Under the pieces are notes generated by a model, which saw nothing but the letters and a program-made list of their open reading frames with translations, was not told the DNA's origin and did no database searches. A DNA stretch of 64,000 bases from an uncultured Dysosmobacter sp. (lineage in GTDB: Bacteria; Bacillota; Clostridia; Oscillospirales; Oscillospiraceae): contig CAKTIO010000007.1 of NCBI GenBank assembly GCA_934565855.1, positions 62,001-126,000 of the forward strand. The letters are read 5' to 3'. Shown here in pieces: positions 1 through 8,282 of this stretch (positions are counted from its first letter, which is position 1; each line of letters begins with the position of its first letter). The translations under genes and the position numbers were made by a program.

Positions 1-38
1 GTGGCGTTTGCCATGTGGGGAAAAGCGGAGCGGAAAAT

Positions 39-1406
39 ATGGAGCGTGATTTTGAGACCGTACCGGTGGGCAGACTGGTCTGGCAGCTGGGGCTTCCGGC
101 AATGCTGGCACAGCTGTTCAACATTCTTTACAGCATTGTGGACCGGGTATACATCGGGCGTATGGCAGCCGGCGCGGAGACCGCGCTGGCAAGCATCGGC
201 ATCTGTTCTCCGGCGTTTACTGCTGTAACGGGCTTTGCATCGCTGGTGGGGGTGGGCGGTGCGTCGCTGATGAGCATTTCGCTGGGAGAGAGGAACCGCG
301 AACGCGCCCAGCAGGCGATGAATAACGCGCTGCTGCTACTGCTGCTGTTTTCCGCCGTGGTGACGGGCGGGCTGCTGGCGCTGAAGAGACCGTTTCTCTA
401 TCTGCTGGGCTGCAGCGATGCCATGTATCCGGCGGCAAACACCTACTTTACTATTTACGCCCTGGGGACCCCTGCCGTGCTGTGTGGGGTGGGGCTGAAC
501 CGCTTTATCATGGGGCAGGGCTGCGCCAGACAGGGGATGCTGTCCGTTGTGCTGGGTGCGCTGGTAAACCTTGTGCTGGACCCGGTGTTTATTTACGGCT
601 TGAGCCTTGGCGTGGCGGGAGCCGCGCTGGCAACGGTCCTCTCTCAGCTCTGTGTGCTGGTATATGTTCTGGCAGTGCTGAACCGCCGCTCCATGTCCAT
701 TCGTCTGGGCTTCGGTCAATACAGCGCCGCGGTCTGCCGGAGAATCCTCAGCATCGGCAGTATGCCGTTTCTCATCATCGTTTTGGACAACCTGCTGATC
801 GTTCTGCTGAACGCCATGCTGCGGAGCTATGGCGGTGCGCAGGGGGACCGCTATATTTCCTACGCGGCGGTGGTGCAGAGCGTCATGGTGGTGGCGATCT
901 GTCCGGCGGAGGGGTTGACCAGCGGCTGTGCCACGCTGTTCAGCTATTACTATGGCGCGGGAAGCTGCAAACGCATTCTGGAAAGCTTCCGCTATGTGCT
1001 GCTGTACGCCGGACTGTACCTTGATGTGCTGACGCTGGCGATCGCTGCGTTTCCGGAGCTGTTCGTCCGGCTGTTTCTCAGCGATCCGGCTGCCGTAGCA
1101 CAGGCGGCGGTGTTTACAAGACGCTATTGCATGGGATTTTTCTTTGTGGCGGTCCAGTTTGCCTTTGTGGATGGATTTACTGCAATGGGTATGGTCCGGG
1201 AGGCGGTCCCCATTTCCTTTTTCCGTAAGGGACTGTATGTTCTGGCGGTGCTTCTGCTGCCCCGGCTGCTGCCGCTGGAGGATATTTTTTACGCCTGCCC
1301 CCTGTCAGACTGCCTGGGCGCACTGTTTACCATTGTGGTGTATGCCCTCTTTTTGAGAAAACGCCTGCTCCGCACCTGCCGGGTGCGGACAGCGGATCAG
1401 GCGTGA
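39..1406 (+). CDS. MATE family multidrug/sodium antiporter
   Basis: Integral membrane exporter of the MATE family, which uses a Na+ or H+ gradient to expel drugs or metabolites. The protein has about 455 residues, the usual length, with about twelve hydrophobic segments. The N-terminal pattern of a charged leader, PVGRLVWQLGLPAMLAQL and then YSIVDRVYIG is typical. I chose the ATG at 39; a GTG at 15 would add eight residues that do not look like family sequence. The gene is next to the left window edge, so any upstream partner is not visible. It converges on the minus-strand flavoprotein gene and shares a hairpin terminator with it. The substrate cannot be told from sequence. Confidence 0.88.
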   Translation: MERDFETVPVGRLVWQLGLPAMLAQLFNILYSIVDRVYIGRMAAGAETALASIGICSPAFTAVTGFASLVGVGGASLMSISLGERNRERAQQAMNNALLLLLLFSAVVTGGLLALKRPFLYLLGCSDAMYPAANTYFTIYALGTPAVLCGVGLNRFIMGQGCARQGMLSVVLGALVNLVLDPVFIYGLSLGVAGAALATVLSQLCVLVYVLAVLNRRSMSIRLGFGQYSAAVCRRILSIGSMPFLIIVLDNLLIVLLNAMLRSYGGAQGDRYISYAAVVQSVMVVAICPAEGLTSGCATLFSYYYGAGSCKRILESFRYVLLYAGLYLDVLTLAIAAFPELFVRLFLSDPAAVAQAAVFTRRYCMGFFFVAVQFAFVDGFTAMGMVREAVPISFFRKGLYVLAVLLLPRLLPLEDIFYACPLSDCLGALFTIVVYALFLRKRLLRTCRVRTADQA

Positions 1407-1436
1407 AAAGCCCGTCCAGTCCAAAAATAAGAAAAG

Positions 1437-1470
1437 CCCCCACCGCAGAGCTTCAGGTCTGCGGTGGGGG
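1437..1470. terminator. Bidirectional rho-independent terminator
   Basis: Perfect 13-bp stem, 1437-1449 with 1458-1470, and an 8-base loop between two convergent genes. The T-run is clearer on the minus strand (complement of 1432-1435), so it best serves the flavoprotein gene, but it also lies just after the MATE stop. Confidence 0.85.
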
Positions 1471-1508
1471 TTCGTTAAAAAAAAGCCGGCAAGAGAAACG
1501 TCCGTCCC

Positions 1509-2096
1509 TTACAGAGACTGTGCCAGGTCCCGCGCCCTCTGGCAGGCGCAGCGCAGCTCTTCCTCACCGTCGTAGCCCTGCACGTCCAGTCCGTTGGCGG
1601 CGACACAGGTGAAGTCTCCGAAGCCGAAAAATTTCTGAATGGCACGGAGATAGGGCGCACCCTGCTCCCAGTCGGAGCCATCCTCGTAAATACCGCCCCG
1701 GGTGGTCAGCAGTACGCTGTGCTGCGCCCGGCACAGTCCCTGCAAGCCCTTCTCCGTGGAGCGGAAGGTGATGCCCTCTACGGAAACGTTTTCGATGTAG
1801 ACCTTCAGCAGCGCGGGAAAGCTCAGGTCCCAGAAGGGAGCGGCGAACACCACCAGGTCCGCCTGGGCGATCTGGTGCGCCAGCTGAAACCAGGGGTCCT
1901 GGGTCTTCCCCGCTGCCAGCAGCGTGTCCCGTTCCGCCAGCGAGTCTGCCAGCAGCGGCTGCAAATCCAGCGCTGTCAGATCCAGCGCCGTGACCTCATA
2001 CTCCTCCGGCAGGGCGTCCAGAAACGCCTCGCCCAGCTTTGCCGTGCGGGATGCCCCGCCCCGGATGCAGCAGTTGATGTAAAGTGCCTGTTTCAT
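1509..2096 (-). CDS. Flavodoxin-fold NAD(P)H oxidoreductase (azoreductase/quinone reductase-like)
   Basis: Predicted cytosolic FMN-dependent NAD(P)H oxidoreductase of the Flavodoxin_2/NADPH-dependent reductase type, 195 residues. The N-terminal beta strand runs into a phosphate-binding loop (INCCIRGGASRTAKL), and the AAPFWDLSFPALLKVYIE segment matches the FMN-contacting, dimer-forming helix of AzoR-like proteins. Family members reduce quinones, azo dyes or nitro compounds; the substrate here is unknown. Its start codon overlaps the stop of the upstream phosphorylase gene by four bases (ATGA), so the two are probably translationally coupled, in one transcript with the isochorismatase-like gene further upstream. 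Confidence 0.8.
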   Translation of the reverse strand: MKQALYINCCIRGGASRTAKLGEAFLDALPEEYEVTALDLTALDLQPLLADSLAERDTLLAAGKTQDPWFQLAHQIAQADLVVFAAPFWDLSFPALLKVYIENVSVEGITFRSTEKGLQGLCRAQHSVLLTTRGGIYEDGSDWEQGAPYLRAIQKFFGFGDFTCVAANGLDVQGYDGEEELRCACQRARDLAQSL

Positions 2097-2839
2097 GTGT
2101 TTGTGTCCTCCTGACTCAGCCGGTACAGCGCCTCCAGCGCCACGGCAATCTCCCTCCGCTCACCCACGGCGGTCATATCCTCACCCCGGGCGTAGCCGCC
2201 GATGGACTCGGCGGTGTCCTGCCCGCAGCAGACCACGTTGTTCAGAATGGAGGCGGTGCGTACGCCCCGCAGCCGTCCCACAGTAAACAGGGCGGCGGTC
2301 TCCATATCCGCGCCCAGCGCGCCGCATTGCGCCCAGTGGGCGGACTCGGCGTCGTTGGTGTCGATGTAAAAGCTCTCGTGGCTGTGAACGATGCCGGTGT
2401 GGCTGCGCCAGCCGTTTTCCCGGGCGGCGGCAACGCAGTGGCACAGCAGCGCTGTGTCCGGCACGGCGGGATAGCGGGCGTCCACATACGCCCGGGACGC
2501 GCCGTCGTCCCGTATGGCGCCGCAGGCGAAGATCAGGTCCCCCAGGGCAATGTCCGGCTGAAGCGCCCCGCAGGAGCCAATGCGGATCATGGCGGAAACG
2601 CCGATGCGCCGCAGCTCCTCAATGGCGATGCTGGCAGAGCTGCCGCCAATGCCGGTGGACAGAGCCAGCACCGGCAGCCCCCGGTAAACGCCCCGCAGGC
2701 TGCGGAACTCCCGGTTGTATGCCAGCTCCTGTACGTCCGTCAGCTGCTGGGCAATGCGGTCCAGCCGGGCGGGGTCTCCCGGCAGAATGGCGTAGGACAC
2801 GCCCAGATCCTCCGGAAGCTGGATGTGCGGTTGCAGCAT
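2093..2839 (-). CDS. Uridine phosphorylase-like nucleoside phosphorylase
   Basis: Cytosolic PNP/UDP-family phosphorylase, 248 residues, splitting a nucleoside with phosphate into base and (deoxy)ribose-1-phosphate. The motifs ILPGDPARLDR near the N-terminus, LSTGIGGSSASIAIEEL, the RIGSCGAL phosphate loop and ADMETAALF in the nucleoside site most resemble uridine phosphorylase. I start at the ATG at 2839, 6 bases after a GACAGGGGGG ribosome-binding site; an upstream extension would run into the neighbouring gene. It lies 16 bases after the isochorismatase-like gene and overlaps the flavoprotein gene by four bases, forming a three-gene operon. Whether it prefers uridine, deoxyuridine or another nucleoside is inference. 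Confidence 0.8.
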   Translation of the reverse strand: MLQPHIQLPEDLGVSYAILPGDPARLDRIAQQLTDVQELAYNREFRSLRGVYRGLPVLALSTGIGGSSASIAIEELRRIGVSAMIRIGSCGALQPDIALGDLIFACGAIRDDGASRAYVDARYPAVPDTALLCHCVAAARENGWRSHTGIVHSHESFYIDTNDAESAHWAQCGALGADMETAALFTVGRLRGVRTASILNNVVCCGQDTAESIGGYARGEDMTAVGERREIAVALEALYRLSQEDTNT

Positions 2840-2855
2840 GCTGTACCCCCCTGTC

Positions 2856-3389
2856 TCAGCGGTTGCGGATGTCGGCGTGCAGTCCCGCCAACACATCCAG
2901 CGCCTTTGCCTGCAATTCCCTGTCAAAGCTGTCGGTCAGGCGGGCGTCCACCACGATCTGGGCGTTGGGATAGTGTCCCTGCAGCACCACGGCGTTGCTG
3001 ATGACGCAGATGTTGCTGACCAGACCGCACAGCTCAATGTGCTCCGGAGTCTCCTTGGGCAGCTTGGCAAGGATCTCCGGGTCGGCAATGTCCATGCCGA
3101 AGGTCAGCTTGTCAATGCCCACCGCGCCGACCTCATCCAGAGCGCGGGCGGTCTCACCGTAGTTCTGCCAGCCGTCGCTGCCCTGTATGCAGTGGGGAAC
3201 CGGCAGGTGTCGTCCCTCCCGGGTGGAGAGATAGTCGTCAAAGTGGGTGTCCCGGGTGAACCACACCCGTCCGGGACCGTATTCCCGCACCCGGGCGGCA
3301 ATGGCGGCGTCGATCTTTTCCGCCCCGGGGAAGCCCAGCGCCCCGTCTACAAAATCCTTTTGATAGTCGATGACAAACAGACAATCCAT
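2856..3389 (-). CDS. Isochorismatase-family cysteine hydrolase (nicotinamidase-like)
   Basis: Cysteine hydrolase of the isochorismatase/nicotinamidase superfamily, 177 residues. The triad can be placed: Asp8 in VIDYQKDF, Lys94 in GIDKLTF and Cys128 in GLVSNICV. Nicotinamidase-type metal ligands are also suggested (Asp47, His49, His66 in DTHF and PVPHC). Together these favour nicotinamidase (nicotinamide to nicotinate for NAD salvage) over isochorismatase. I chose the ATG at 3389 after AAAGGATGTGGACATC. It is first in the minus-strand run with the phosphorylase and flavoprotein genes, which suggests nucleoside or pyridine-nucleotide salvage, though this is inference. Confidence 0.78.
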   Translation of the reverse strand: MDCLFVIDYQKDFVDGALGFPGAEKIDAAIAARVREYGPGRVWFTRDTHFDDYLSTREGRHLPVPHCIQGSDGWQNYGETARALDEVGAVGIDKLTFGMDIADPEILAKLPKETPEHIELCGLVSNICVISNAVVLQGHYPNAQIVVDARLTDSFDRELQAKALDVLAGLHADIRNR

Positions 3390-3455
3390 GATGTCCACAT
3401 CCTTTGTTTGTGATGGTGATAGTGTACCACAGCGGGGGGAAAAGTACAATCACCG

Positions 3456-3503
3456 GAGAAAAACAAACCGGCGCGGCAGAGGAAAAACGCCCTGCCGCGC
3501 CGG
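3456..3503 (-). terminator. Terminator of the trpBA operon
   Basis: A 12-bp GC-rich stem, 3468-3479 with 3492-3503, lies just after the trpA stop. It is followed on the minus strand by a T-rich tract (complement of 3456-3467). It separates trpBA from the promoter region of the isochorismatase operon. Confidence 0.85.
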
Positions 3504-3537
3504 AAATGGAAGAGAATTGAGAAAACGGGACGCGGGA

Positions 3538-4320
3538 TCACGCCTCCGCCCGGCGGACGCCCGCCTTCATCTGCCGGACATACTCTGCCACATGGGGAGC
3601 GGCATCTCTGCCGTAGCGTTCCATCAGCCGGACGATGGCGCTGCCCACGATGGCACCGTCCGCCAGCCGCGCCATCTGCTCTGCCTGCTCCGGCGTGGAA
3701 ATGCCGAAGCCCACGGCACAGGGAATGTCCGTATTGGCGCGGACCAGCCGCACCATCGCGGCAATGTCCGTGTGGATTTCGCTGCGCTCACCCGTCACAC
3801 CCAGAGAGGATACGATATACAGGAAGCCGGTGGCTTCCCGGGCGATCATGGCGATGCGGTTTTCCGAGGTGGGGGCGATGAGGGACACCAGGTCCAACCC
3901 GTACTGGCGGCACAGGGGGGCGAATTCGTCCTTTTCCTCATAGGGTACGTCCGGCAGGATCAGCCCGTCCATGCCGATGTCCGCGCAGGTGGAGAGGAAC
4001 CTCTCCGTCCCGTAGGAGTACACCACATTGGCGTAGGTCATGAACACCATGGGAACGGATACGTCCCGCCGCAGCCGCCGCACCATTTCAAAGATGTCGT
4101 CGGTGGTGACGCCGCCGGACAGGGCGCGCAGGTTTGCTGCCTGAATGACGGGACCCTCGGCGGTGGGGTCCGAGAAGGGAATGCCCAGCTCAATGAGGTC
4201 CGCGCCCGCCTCCGCCATCGCGCGGACGGTGCGCTCCGTGGTCTCCAGATCCGGGTCACCGCAGGTGAGGAAGGGGATAAACGCCTTCCCGTTCTCAAAT
4301 GCCTTTGCAAGATTACTCAT
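3538..4320 (-). CDS. trpA: Tryptophan synthase alpha chain
   Basis: Alpha subunit of tryptophan synthase, which cleaves indole-3-glycerol phosphate to indole and glyceraldehyde-3-phosphate and passes indole to TrpB through the alpha2-beta2 tunnel. It is a 260-residue TIM barrel, normal length. The catalytic Glu is Glu44 in [11 protein letters not shown]; the position matching Salmonella Asp60 is Glu (FSDPTAEGP), a conservative change. Phosphate-site motifs GFGIST and GAIVGSAIV are present. The start at 4320 overlaps the trpB stop by eight bases, so the two are coupled. No trpE, G, D, C or F is in the window. Confidence 0.97.
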   Translation of the reverse strand: MSNLAKAFENGKAFIPFLTCGDPDLETTERTVRAMAEAGADLIELGIPFSDPTAEGPVIQAANLRALSGGVTTDDIFEMVRRLRRDVSVPMVFMTYANVVYSYGTERFLSTCADIGMDGLILPDVPYEEKDEFAPLCRQYGLDLVSLIAPTSENRIAMIAREATGFLYIVSSLGVTGERSEIHTDIAAMVRLVRANTDIPCAVGFGISTPEQAEQMARLADGAIVGSAIVRLMERYGRDAAPHVAEYVRQMKAGVRRAEA

Positions 4321-5503
4321 GAAGATCCTCCCCCCTGTACCGGGCGATGGCGGCGCAGTCCTTGTCGCCGCGTCCGGAAATGGTAATGACAATGATCTGG
4401 TCTTTGCGCATGGTGGGCGCCAGCTTCCGGGCGTATGCCACGGCATGGGCGCTTTCAATGGCGGGAATGATGCCCTCCGTCCGGGAGAGGTACTCAAAGG
4501 CGTCCACCGCCTCGTCGTCGGTGACGGGAACGTATTCCGCCCGGTGAATGTCATGCAGATAGGCATGCTCCGGTCCCACGCCGGGATAGTCCAGTCCGGC
4601 GGAGATGGAGTACACCGGGGCAATCTGCCCGAACCTGTCCTGGCAGAAGTAGCTCTTCATGCCGTGGAAGATGCCGAGGCGTCCGGTGTTGATGGTGGCG
4701 GCGGTCTCAAAGGTGTCAATGCCTCTGCCAGCCGCCTCGCAGCCGATGAGCCGCACGGAGGGATCGTTGATAAAGTGGTAGAAGCTGCCGATGGCGTTGG
4801 ACCCGCCGCCCACGCAGGCGACCACGGCGTCCGGCAGACGCCCCTCCTTTTCCATCAGCTGTGCCTTGATCTCCCGGGAGATCACCGCCTGAAAATCCCG
4901 GACGATGGTGGGAAATGGATGGGGACCCATGACAGAGCCCAGGCAGTAGTGGGTGTCGTCAATGCGGTTGGTCCACTCCCGGAAGGCGGCGGAGCAGGCG
5001 TCCTTCAGCGTTCCGGTGCCGGTGGATACGGGAACCACCGTTGCCCCCAGCAGGCGCATCCGGTAAACGTTCAGCGCCTGGCGGCGGGTATCCTCCTCGC
5101 CCATATACACCACGCATTCCATGTCCATCAGCGCAGCGGCGGTGGCAGTGGCAACGCCGTGCTGCCCGGCGCCGGTCTCGGCGATCAGGCGGGTCTTGCC
5201 CATCTTCTTTGCCAGCAGCGCCTGTCCCAGCACATTGTTGATCTTGTGGGCGCCGGTGTGGTTCAGGTCCTCCCGCTTGAGATAGATCTTCGCGCCGCCC
5301 AGGTCCCGGGTCATCTTTGCCGCGTAGTACAGGCGGCTGGGGCGTCCGGCATAGTCGTTCAGCAGCTGGGAAAGCTCCTGCTGAAACGCCGGGTCCTCCT
5401 TGTAGTGGTCATATGCCTGCTCCAGCTCGATCACGGCGTTCATCAGCGTTTCGGGGATATACTGCCCGCCGTGCATCCCGAAGCGTCCCTTTGGATTGGT
5501 CAT
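4313..5503 (-). CDS. trpB: Tryptophan synthase beta chain
   Basis: PLP-dependent beta subunit that condenses indole with serine to make tryptophan, 396 residues. The PLP lysine is Lys87 in HTGAHKINN; the [11 protein letters not shown] phosphate loop and the [12 protein letters not shown] region mark it as TrpB1, the partner of TrpA. I chose the ATG at 5503 because AAGGAGG sits eight bases upstream; a further ATG at 5530 lacks such a site. The leader upstream is a tryptophan T-box, so expression should rise when uncharged tRNA-Trp accumulates. The gene could also serve indole salvage if the rest of the pathway is absent. Confidence 0.98.
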   Translation of the reverse strand: MTNPKGRFGMHGGQYIPETLMNAVIELEQAYDHYKEDPAFQQELSQLLNDYAGRPSRLYYAAKMTRDLGGAKIYLKREDLNHTGAHKINNVLGQALLAKKMGKTRLIAETGAGQHGVATATAAALMDMECVVYMGEEDTRRQALNVYRMRLLGATVVPVSTGTGTLKDACSAAFREWTNRIDDTHYCLGSVMGPHPFPTIVRDFQAVISREIKAQLMEKEGRLPDAVVACVGGGSNAIGSFYHFINDPSVRLIGCEAAGRGIDTFETAATINTGRLGIFHGMKSYFCQDRFGQIAPVYSISAGLDYPGVGPEHAYLHDIHRAEYVPVTDDEAVDAFEYLSRTEGIIPAIESAHAVAYARKLAPTMRKDQIIVITISGRGDKDCAAIARYRGEDLHE

Positions 5504-5537
5504 CTCTGTTTCCTCCTTACAGTCTGCCATCGGGCAG

Positions 5538-5830
5538 CAAAAAACCGTCCCCGATGAGCCATCTCATCAAGGACGGTAAAAACCGCGGTGCCACCTTGCT
5601 TCACAGCCAAAGGCTGTGCCCTTTGCGAAGTACCAACATACTTCCGGCTGATAACGCCAGCGCCTGAACGTCGCACGATACTCGCGGCTGCCGCCGCTTT
5701 CCCTGCGCCCTCAGCGGACCATTCTGCCAGCCTGCCATTCGGTCCGGCTTCCACCGCCCCGGACTCTCTGCGCGCGCACCGCTGGTTTTACTTCCGCCTC
5801 AAAGGTTTCGTCTTTCTTCTGAAATTGTTC
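5538..5830 (-). promoter_or_regulatory. Tryptophan T-box riboswitch leader of trpBA
   Basis: The minus strand carries the T-box signature AAGGTGGCACCGCGG (5597-5583). It is followed by a terminator: stem 5571-5577 with 5544-5550, an inner GATGAG/CTCATC pairing, and six Ts. Stem I lies upstream near 5790-5700. Within it GAA-UGG-UCCGCUGAG places UGG (5721-5719) where the specifier triplet is expected, which matches tRNA-Trp. Known mechanism: uncharged tRNA-Trp pairs with the specifier and the T-box and stabilises the antiterminator, allowing trpBA transcription. The exact 5' boundary is approximate. Confidence 0.93.
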
Positions 5831-5833
5831 CTG

Positions 5834-5862
5834 ATGTTAGCACGAACCGCCGCCCTTGTCAA
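5834..5862 (-). promoter_or_regulatory. Sigma-A promoter of the T-box/trpBA operon
   Basis: On the minus strand a consensus TTGACA (-35, 5862-5857) and TAACAT (-10, 5839-5834) are 17 bases apart. Transcription would start a few bases before the T-box stem I region. Confidence 0.85.
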
Positions 5863-6277
5863 GAGGCGGCGGAAAAAACAAAATGCAGTCCTTCATGCAA
5901 AAGCGCCGGGGAGGAGTGGAAATGCACATGATTTATGCAGGATAAAATTCCTATAATTTCAAAATTCATGAAATTAACGGAATCTTAACAGGCTTTTTAT
6001 GGATTTATTCCAATGGAAATGCAATGTAAAGCGTGATAAAATGCAAATAACAAAATGCCAGCCTGCCTACAAGCGGCTGGCGCCGCGAAGCAGCGCTGAC
6101 TTCTGTTCCCTTTCATCACTTCCTTTCTTCTCCTCCACGAAGGGAGCAGCGAGTATCTCAGGTCCCCGGCTCCTTTGAGCCGGGGACCTTTTGCGTCCCG
6201 TGGGAAATTCCCGGCGGCACTTGCCACTCCGGTGCTTTTTGTTATAAAATGTAGAAAAACGCGCGGAGGGAAGAACG
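5863..6277 (+). other. Intergenic region with candidate short transcript and terminator
   Basis: No gene is visible here. On the plus strand an extended -10-like TGATAAAAT lies near 6037-6045. It is followed by about 140 bases holding a GCCAGCC/GGCTGGC hairpin (6058-6082) and then a strong terminator, a perfect 13-bp stem AGGTCCCCGGCTC/GAGCCGGGGACCT around 6161-6190, ending in TTTT. This could be an independent small RNA or an attenuated leader of the Crp/Fnr gene. I do not recognise an RNA family. Confidence 0.4.
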
Positions 6278-6925
6278 ATGTCACAGGAGACGTTTACCGA
6301 ACAGCTGCGGAAAATTTTTCTGGAAAACGGCGTGTGTCGGGAGTATCAGCCGGGGCAGATGCTGGTGGAGCGGGGACAGCCTGCCACCCATATCTGCTTC
6401 ATTGCCTCCGGACAGGCGCGGACCTTCTGTGCCAACCCGGCGGGAGACGACATCACCCTGTTTTATCTGGACGCGGAGAGCATGATCTGCAGCGAGGCGT
6501 TGGGACAGGGCGGCACCGTGCGGGTCAATGTGCAGGCGATTACCCAGGTGGAGATGTACCGGGTGCCGGCAAGCCGTTTTTTGCAGCAGTGGACCGCGGC
6601 GGGCTATGCCATTCAGGACCTGTTCGACCCCCTTATCAGTCGGCTGACGCTGCTGTCAGACTATATCTGCTGCGCCCACTTCCGGGAAAACCCCAAGCGG
6701 GTGGCGTATTTCCTGTACTCCTGCTACACCCGGACGGGTCCGCTGGTGGAGTTCAGCAACTGGCAGATCGCGGAGATCACCGGCATCAACCGGGTATCTG
6801 TGAACCGCATCCTCAACCATCTGGCGAAAAACGGCATTGTGGAGCTGGGATACCGGAAGATCCGTATTTTAAATGTGGAGGAGCTGGAAAAGGTCTTCCA
6901 TTCCGTGGGATACTTCATCGACTGA
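6278..6925 (+). CDS. Crp/Fnr-family transcriptional regulator
   Basis: Cytosolic one-component regulator of 215 residues. It has an N-terminal cyclic-nucleotide-binding-type beta barrel (about residues 20-110, with GQMLVERGQPATHICFIASG), a dimerisation helix, and a C-terminal winged helix (about 160-210) whose recognition helix is ITGINRVSVNRILNHL. There is no Fnr-type N-terminal cysteine cluster, so oxygen sensing by an iron-sulphur centre is unlikely; the ligand is unknown. The start at 6278 follows GGAGGGAAGAACG. The gene stands alone, preceded by a terminator, and points toward the small protein at 7043. Confidence 0.88.
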   Translation: MSQETFTEQLRKIFLENGVCREYQPGQMLVERGQPATHICFIASGQARTFCANPAGDDITLFYLDAESMICSEALGQGGTVRVNVQAITQVEMYRVPASRFLQQWTAAGYAIQDLFDPLISRLTLLSDYICCAHFRENPKRVAYFLYSCYTRTGPLVEFSNWQIAEITGINRVSVNRILNHLAKNGIVELGYRKIRILNVEELEKVFHSVGYFID

Positions 6926-7042
6926 ATCCGGTGCGGGCGCGGAAAATTCTCCGTGATTCGACAGAATGGGACAGGTTTCTCCCCACCGGGCGGTTATGAT
7001 GGGAGGGCAATGAATGAAACCGACAGGAAAGGAAGTCGCGTG

Positions 7043-7204
7043 ATGGGAAAGCTCTCCAAGGAATATCTGGCGCTGTTCAATGCTTTGACCGATGCGGAGG
7101 AAGCCCTGCTGGAGCTGCGGGAAAAGCTCATCGTTGCCCAGCAGCGGGCGGAGGAGCTGTATCTGGAGGAGCCGGAGGACGGTGAGGCGGCGGAAGAGGT
7201 CTGA
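7043..7204 (+). CDS. Small helical protein, paralogue of 17814-17969
   Basis: About 53 residues, starting KLSKEYLALFNA and continuing as a charged amphipathic helix with TDAEEALLELREKL and AQQRAEELY, ending in an acidic tail. It is very similar to the protein at 17814-17969: about 28 of 38 core positions are identical by eye. This supports a real gene despite its size. I place the start at the ATG at 7043 after GGAAAGGAAG. No signal peptide or membrane segment is seen; a short coiled coil is likely. I do not recognise a named family. A strong terminator follows about 155 bases downstream. Confidence 0.72.
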   Translation: MGKLSKEYLALFNALTDAEEALLELREKLIVAQQRAEELYLEEPEDGEAAEEV

Positions 7205-7359
7205 TCACTCCGCTTCTGCCGGACCCGCCCCTCTGATAGGCGCTTGTTGGGAGGAGGTCCCGGAGCAGGGGTCTCTCTCCGGTCCGGAGCCGCCGGGGAT
7301 GGCAGCCCTCCCCGCGGGCAGTCCCATGCCTGCAAAAGGACTGCGGCGGCAGACGCCTG
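7205..7359 (+). other. GC-rich spacer with hairpin potential, no gene seen
   Basis: This stretch between the small gene and its terminator is rich in short inverted repeats, such as GGCAGTCC with GGACTGC near 7317-7346. It may be a structured 3' untranslated region or small RNA. No reading frame with a ribosome-binding site stands out, and I could not match it to 6S, SRP or tmRNA. Confidence 0.3.
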
Positions 7360-7391
7360 CGCCGGTCCCCGGAGAGGGGACCGGCGTTTTT
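7360..7391 (+). terminator. Terminator after the small protein gene
   Basis: Perfect 11-bp stem, 7360-7370 with 7376-7386, loop GGAGA, then TTTTT. It isolates the small gene from the salvage cluster. Confidence 0.9.
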
Positions 7392-7440
7392 GCTTTTTCA
7401 GGACTGGTCCCAAGCCGTTCATTTGTTCAGAAGCCCCAAA

Positions 7441-7537
7441 TTTTGTGAAACTTTGTGAAGTTTTGAGAGGTTGACCTTTGAAAAATTGGGAAAAACATGA
7501 ACGAAAATGTTGACTTTTTGTAAACGAATGTTAAAAT
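7441..7537 (+). promoter_or_regulatory. Promoter and candidate DeoR operator of the salvage cluster
   Basis: A promoter with TTGACT (7510-7515) and an extended -10 TGTTAAAAT (core 7532-7537), spacer 16. Upstream, 7441-7470 holds three phased 10-base units of the type TTTGTGAA, and AACGAAAATGTT/AACGAATGTT repeats flank the -35. DeoR-family repressors often bind such short tandem repeats, and one is encoded second in this operon. The operator assignment is inference. Confidence 0.6.
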
Positions 7538-7625
7538 GATTCCGTAAGAGGTATTACTTTATCATAATCATGCAGGGCGCCCTTTGGCGGCGTCCGTGCG
7601 GATGGGCTTTGTCTGGGAGGAGCTT

Positions 7626-8270
7626 ATGAACTATAAAGCGTATCTGGTGGACTCCGGCAAGCGGATGCTCCACAAGGGTTTGACCGTAGAGACCTGGGGA
7701 AATCTCAGCGTCCGGGATCCGGAAACGGGGCTGGTGTATCTGACGCCGTCCGCCATGCCCTATGATTCCATTTGTGAGGACGACGTGGTGGTGATGCGTA
7801 CGGACGGCACCCGGGTAGAGGGAACGCGCAAGCCCACGGTGGAGTGTGGACTGCATCTGGGCATTTACCGCGCCCGTCCGGAGATTAACGCTGTCATCCA
7901 TACCCATCCCATTTACTCTCTGGTGTTTGCCGTGCAGCACCGGGACATCCCCCCCATCATTGATGAGGCGGCGCAGATCTTCGGAGGCACGGTACATACT
8001 GCAAAATACGCCCTGCCCGGCTCCGAGGAGCTGGCGCGCTACACGCTGGAGGCGCTGGGCGAAAAGGGTATGGCGTGCCTGCTGGCAAACCACGGCGCTG
8101 TCTGCTTGGGCAAGGATATGGAAAAGGCGTTCCGCACCTGCACGGTGCTGGAGATGACAGCGCAGGTCTATCAGATGGCGCTGACCACCGGAACGCCCCA
8201 GACCATCTCTGACGAAAACGTGGCGTTCATGAAGGACTTTATGGATCATCATTACGGTCAGGGAAAATAA
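7626..8270 (+). CDS. Class II aldolase/adducin-family aldolase (predicted DHAP-shunt aldolase)
   Basis: Zinc- or Mn-dependent class II aldolase, 214 residues. The metal ligands His92, His94 (IHTHP) and His156 (ANHGA) and the catalytic Glu73 (TVECGLHL) are all visible. Family members cleave ketose-1-phosphates such as fuculose-1-P, rhamnulose-1-P or methylthioribulose-1-P to DHAP plus an aldehyde. The MtnA-type isomerase 0.9 kb downstream and a nucleoside phosphorylase in the same cluster argue for a 5-deoxypentulose- or pentulose-1-phosphate substrate, as in the DHAP shunt. I chose the ATG at 7626 after GGGAGGAGCTT. Fuculose-phosphate aldolase is the main alternative, but no fucose genes are nearby. 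Confidence 0.8.
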   Translation: MNYKAYLVDSGKRMLHKGLTVETWGNLSVRDPETGLVYLTPSAMPYDSICEDDVVVMRTDGTRVEGTRKPTVECGLHLGIYRARPEINAVIHTHPIYSLVFAVQHRDIPPIIDEAAQIFGGTVHTAKYALPGSEELARYTLEALGEKGMACLLANHGAVCLGKDMEKAFRTCTVLEMTAQVYQMALTTGTPQTISDENVAFMKDFMDHHYGQGK

Positions 8271-8282
8271 CGGGGGTGCAGG

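Noticed and set aside
15..38. GTG start for the MATE gene
   Set aside because: The added eight residues are out of family, and the ATG at 39 fits the usual N-terminus.
4320..4623. Extended N-terminus for trpA
   Set aside because: The extra 100 residues lie inside trpB in another frame and do not resemble TrpA; the ATG at 4320 gives the normal length.
7205..7386. Possible 6S, SRP or other known structured RNA
   Set aside because: Hairpins are present, but none of the conserved motifs of those RNAs could be found; left as an unassigned spacer.
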